Source: Pseudomonas saliphila (GTDB lineage: Bacteria; Pseudomonadota; Gammaproteobacteria; Pseudomonadales; Pseudomonadaceae). From it: DNA of 64,000 nt. The notes beneath the pieces were generated by a model. The model saw only the letters and a list, made by a program, of their open reading frames with translations. It had not been told where the DNA came from and made no database searches. Position numbers and translations under genes: made by a program. Location: the NCBI RefSeq assembly GCF_008638345.1, contig NZ_VTVA01000017.1:34636-98635 (forward strand), given 5' to 3'. Of this stretch, positions 61,335 through 64,000 are shown piece by piece; position 1 is the stretch's first letter; each line of letters begins with the position of its first letter.

Positions 61335-62563
61335 TGCTGAACGGAATCTGGCTCGGCTTTTTTATCGCGGCCTTCAGCGCCGCGCTTTGGCAATGGCTCG
61401 GCGTCGGGGATAGCGAAGTCTTCAGCCGGCTGGTGGCATCCTTGTTTGATATGGCGCGGCTGAGCGTCGAGATAGTACTGGTGCTGGTCGGCACCATGAC
61501 CCTGTGGCTGGGCTTTCTGGCGATTGCCGAAAAGGCCGGACTGATCAGAGTACTGGCGCGTGTGCTGGATCCCTTGTTCCGCCGCCTGATGCCGGACGTA
61601 CCCAGCGGTCACCCGGCGCTGGGGCATATCACCATGAATTTCGCCGCCAACGTGCTGGGACTGGATAACGCGGCGACGCCCATCGGCCTCAAGGCCATGC
61701 ACGCGCTGCAGAGCCTGAACCCAAGCAAGGAAACCGCAACCAACGCGCAGATCCTGTTCCTGGTACTGAATACTTCGTCGCTGACCCTGCTGCCGGTCAC
61801 CATCTTCATGTACCGGGCCCAGCAGGGCGCGGCGGATCCGACTGCGGTTTTCCTGCCCATTCTGCTGGCGACTACTGCATCCAGCCTGGTGGGGCTGTTG
61901 TCCGTGGCGGTGATGCAACGTCTTCGGCTTTGGGACCCTGTTGTGCTGGCCTATCTGGTAGGCGGCGCACTCGCCCTCGGCGCGCTGCTGGCAACCCTCG
62001 CTGGCATGTCAGCGCAGGCCTTGAGCGCAACTTCGACGTTGGTGGGTAACCTGACGCTATTCGGCATCATCATGGTGTTTTTACTGGTAGGTGCGCTGCG
62101 CAAGGTGAATGTGTACGACACCTTTATCGAGGGCGCGAAGGAAGGCTTCAGTTTCACCGTTTCGCTGCTGCCGTTTCTGGTCGCCATGCTGGTGGCGGTC
62201 GGGGTGCTGCGCGCCAGCGGCGTACTTGACGCCGGCCTGGACGGCATTCGCTGGATGGCCGATCTGTTTGGCTGGGACACGCGATTCATTGACGCGCTGC
62301 CGACCGCGTTCATCAAACCGCTCTCGGGCAGCGGCGCCCGGGCGATGATGATCGAGACCATGGACACCTTCGGGGTCGACAGCTTCCCGGCGTTGATGGC
62401 GGCGACATTCCAGGGCAGCACCGAAACCACCTTTTACGTTATCGCCGTGTATTTCGGCGCGGTCGGTATCCGCCGCGTGCGTCACGGGCTGGGCTGCGCG
62501 CTGCTGGCCGACCTGGCGGGGATGCTGACGGCTATCGCTGTCTGCTACTGGTTTTTTGGTTAG
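61334..62563 (+). CDS. SpmA-SpmB-type fused membrane protein
   Basis: The 409-residue integral membrane protein joins two Gate (nucleoside-recognition) domains: an SpmA-like half (MTLWLGFLAIAEKAGLIRVL, HPALGHITMNFAANVLGLDN) and an SpmB-like half (EGAKEGFSFTVSLLPFLVAM, FIKPLSGSGARAMMIETMDT). In Bacillus the separate proteins affect spore core dehydration; in this non-sporulating lineage the role is unknown. It is translationally coupled to the amidase, which suggests an envelope function. Confidence 0.9.
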   Translation: MLNGIWLGFFIAAFSAALWQWLGVGDSEVFSRLVASLFDMARLSVEIVLVLVGTMTLWLGFLAIAEKAGLIRVLARVLDPLFRRLMPDVPSGHPALGHITMNFAANVLGLDNAATPIGLKAMHALQSLNPSKETATNAQILFLVLNTSSLTLLPVTIFMYRAQQGAADPTAVFLPILLATTASSLVGLLSVAVMQRLRLWDPVVLAYLVGGALALGALLATLAGMSAQALSATSTLVGNLTLFGIIMVFLLVGALRKVNVYDTFIEGAKEGFSFTVSLLPFLVAMLVAVGVLRASGVLDAGLDGIRWMADLFGWDTRFIDALPTAFIKPLSGSGARAMMIETMDTFGVDSFPALMAATFQGSTETTFYVIAVYFGAVGIRRVRHGLGCALLADLAGMLTAIAVCYWFFG

Positions 62564-62622
62564 CCTGCGAGGTCGGATTCATCTGTTAAGCTGGAGCCAC
62601 AGCCCAACACAGGACCGCGCCG

Positions 62623-63960
62623 ATGTCTGCACCCCGATTTGATCAACTGCACCGCGAGCCAGGCCCTTTCTTCGTTGCCCTCGGTGGTGCCGGGATGTTC
62701 GGCGCTAATTTCTATTTGTATGGCTCCGGCGGTCAGTGGATCGCCGTGGATTGCGGCTTCGCTCTGCAATCCACACCCGGTGGCGCTACGCAGGTCTCCA
62801 TCCCTGACATGTCGGCGCTGGCGCGCTATGACATCAAGCTATCGGCGATTCTGATCACCCACGGTCATGAGGACCATATCGGCGCCATTCCCTACCTGTG
62901 GAGACAGCTGGGTTGTCCCCTGTACGCCACCCCGTTCACCGCGCGGCTGATCCGCAATAAACTGGATCCAGCCCTCAGTTGGCCAACCCTGCGTGAGATC
63001 AAGCCGCTGCAGCCAGTGGGCATCGGCGCCTTTCAGGCTGAATGGATCCCGGTCACCCATTCGATCCCCGAATCCAACGCCATTGTGCTCGAGGTCGCGG
63101 GCAAACGGCTCTACCACAGCGGTGACTGGAAGCTGGATCCGCAACCGGTGGTGGGTGGCCTGACCGCACAAGGTCGCCTGCAGGCGATCGGCCGCAGTGG
63201 CGTGGATGTGATCATTGGCGATTCCACCAATGCGCCGACGCCGGGTGCCAGCCATTCCGAGGCCAGCGTGCAGAACGGGCTGCTCGACACCATCCGCGCC
63301 TGCCGCAAACGGGTCATCGTTACCTGTTTCGCCAGCAATCTGGCGCGCCTGCACAGCCTCACGGAAATCGCCTTCGACACCGCACGCTATGCCGGCTTGC
63401 TCGGCCGCAGCCTGCTGACCATGCATCGCGCCGGACGCGCGCACGACTATCTCACTGCCCGGCCCGGCTTTATCGATCCGTGGGAGCTTGGTTATCTCCC
63501 TCGCGAACAACAATTGTGGATCTGCACCGGTAGTCAGGGCGAGCCGGCCGCGGCACTGGGCAGACTAGCCAGCGGAAGCCATCCGCACCTATCGCTCGAA
63601 CAGGGCGACACCGTGGTGTTTTCCTCACGATTGATTCCGGGCAACGAGGAATCGCTGGCGGCAATCAAATCCGGATTGAAACACCAGGGCGTGGCAGTCA
63701 TCGATGATGACATGGCGCCGATCCACGCCTCAGGCCACCCGCCCCAGGAAGACCTGCGCCAACTCTACAGCTGGTTGAATGCCCGCTACCTGTTGCCCGT
63801 ACACGGTGAGCCCTACCACCAGCAGGCCCACCTCAAATTCAGCCGCAGCCTGGGCCTGAGTGGCCTGGTGCCGGCCAATGGCGATCTGATAGACCTGCAC
63901 GGCCGGCCCTGCAAGGTGGCGCAGATGCCTGCGGGCTTGGTTGAGATTCAGCGCGATTGA
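62623..63960 (+). CDS. RNase J-like MBL-fold metallo-hydrolase
   Basis: The 445-residue protein has ILITHGHEDHIGAIPYL (HxHxDH), VTHSIPESNAIVLEV, HSGDWKLDPQP (catalytic Asp), a beta-CASP-like middle (CFASNLARLHSLTEIA) and a final LLPVHGEPYHQQAH histidine. These match the RNase J group, but it lacks the C-terminal extension of true RNase J (about 550 residues). It may be an RNA or DNA exonuclease. The start ATG follows a short gap after the SpmAB gene. Confidence 0.87.
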   Translation: MSAPRFDQLHREPGPFFVALGGAGMFGANFYLYGSGGQWIAVDCGFALQSTPGGATQVSIPDMSALARYDIKLSAILITHGHEDHIGAIPYLWRQLGCPLYATPFTARLIRNKLDPALSWPTLREIKPLQPVGIGAFQAEWIPVTHSIPESNAIVLEVAGKRLYHSGDWKLDPQPVVGGLTAQGRLQAIGRSGVDVIIGDSTNAPTPGASHSEASVQNGLLDTIRACRKRVIVTCFASNLARLHSLTEIAFDTARYAGLLGRSLLTMHRAGRAHDYLTARPGFIDPWELGYLPREQQLWICTGSQGEPAAALGRLASGSHPHLSLEQGDTVVFSSRLIPGNEESLAAIKSGLKHQGVAVIDDDMAPIHASGHPPQEDLRQLYSWLNARYLLPVHGEPYHQQAHLKFSRSLGLSGLVPANGDLIDLHGRPCKVAQMPAGLVEIQRD

Positions 63961-64000
63961 GTTAGTTATGGGCCGTTAACCCCGAATCCCCCCTAGCCCG

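Noticed and set aside
1..64000. CRISPR arrays, tRNA and rRNA genes, prophage
   Set aside because: No regularly spaced repeats, no cloverleaf or rRNA stretches and no phage structural genes were seen.

Overview
The window is a 64-kb chromosomal piece of a gammaproteobacterium of the Pseudomonas lineage (Pseudomonadaceae, perhaps Halopseudomonas or a stutzeri/pertucinogena-type species; this is inference). The evidence is recognisable Pseudomonas gene orders: pycR/pycA-pycB; the coxB-coxA-ctaG-coxC cytochrome oxidase locus; and znuBC-zur/znuA, thrB, DUF2782, polA, an ErsA-position sRNA, engB, cytochrome c4 and dsbA. Most genes are GC-rich. No rRNA, tRNA or CRISPR was seen.

Layout. 1-5 kb: a partial DUF1523 protein, a stand-alone ClpP-like protease, and a porin / periplasmic binding protein / diguanylate cyclase operon. 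5-10.3 kb: a KGG-repeat stress protein, a small membrane protein plus GT2 glycosyltransferase behind a near-perfect sigma-54 promoter, a chemoreceptor and a ChrA transporter. 10.4-26 kb: housekeeping (ABC-F YbiT, DUF1294, zinc-free DksA-like protein, LysR PycR with two-subunit pyruvate carboxylase, beta and gamma carbonic anhydrases, purEK, oligopeptidase A with YheV). 26.4-35.5 kb: the aa3/caa3 cytochrome c oxidase with its haem A and copper assembly genes.

35.5-43.5 kb is the accessory region. I read it as a decayed chromosomal integron lying between sco and a DNA-repair operon. At its right edge sits the last 38 codons of an integron integrase (intI), abutting a broken IS91-family transposase. 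To the left are eight attC-like sites, best read as one (minus) orientation, separating small cassette genes: three small unknown or broken proteins, a Spy/CpxP-like protein, four Phd/YefM antitoxin genes (two with intact toxins, two with broken ones), and a GNAT acetyltransferase stub at the far end. A 2.2-kb segment carrying an oxidoreductase and a DUF2959 lipoprotein interrupts the array, is bounded by a 10-bp imperfect inverted repeat, and seems to have cut a DnaJ-type zinc-finger cassette.

43.6-49.3 kb is a tightly overlapping four-gene ligase-associated repair cluster (exonuclease, ATP-dependent ligase, Lhr-type helicase, PdeM phosphoesterase). 49.4-52.5 kb is the zinc uptake system with a Zur box in the divergent zur/znuA gap. 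52.5-64 kb holds thrB, polA, an AlgU-type promoter with an ErsA-like sRNA, engB, cc4, dsbA, an EEP-family phosphatase, an AmiD-like amidase, an SpmA-SpmB fusion and an RNase J-like metallo-hydrolase.
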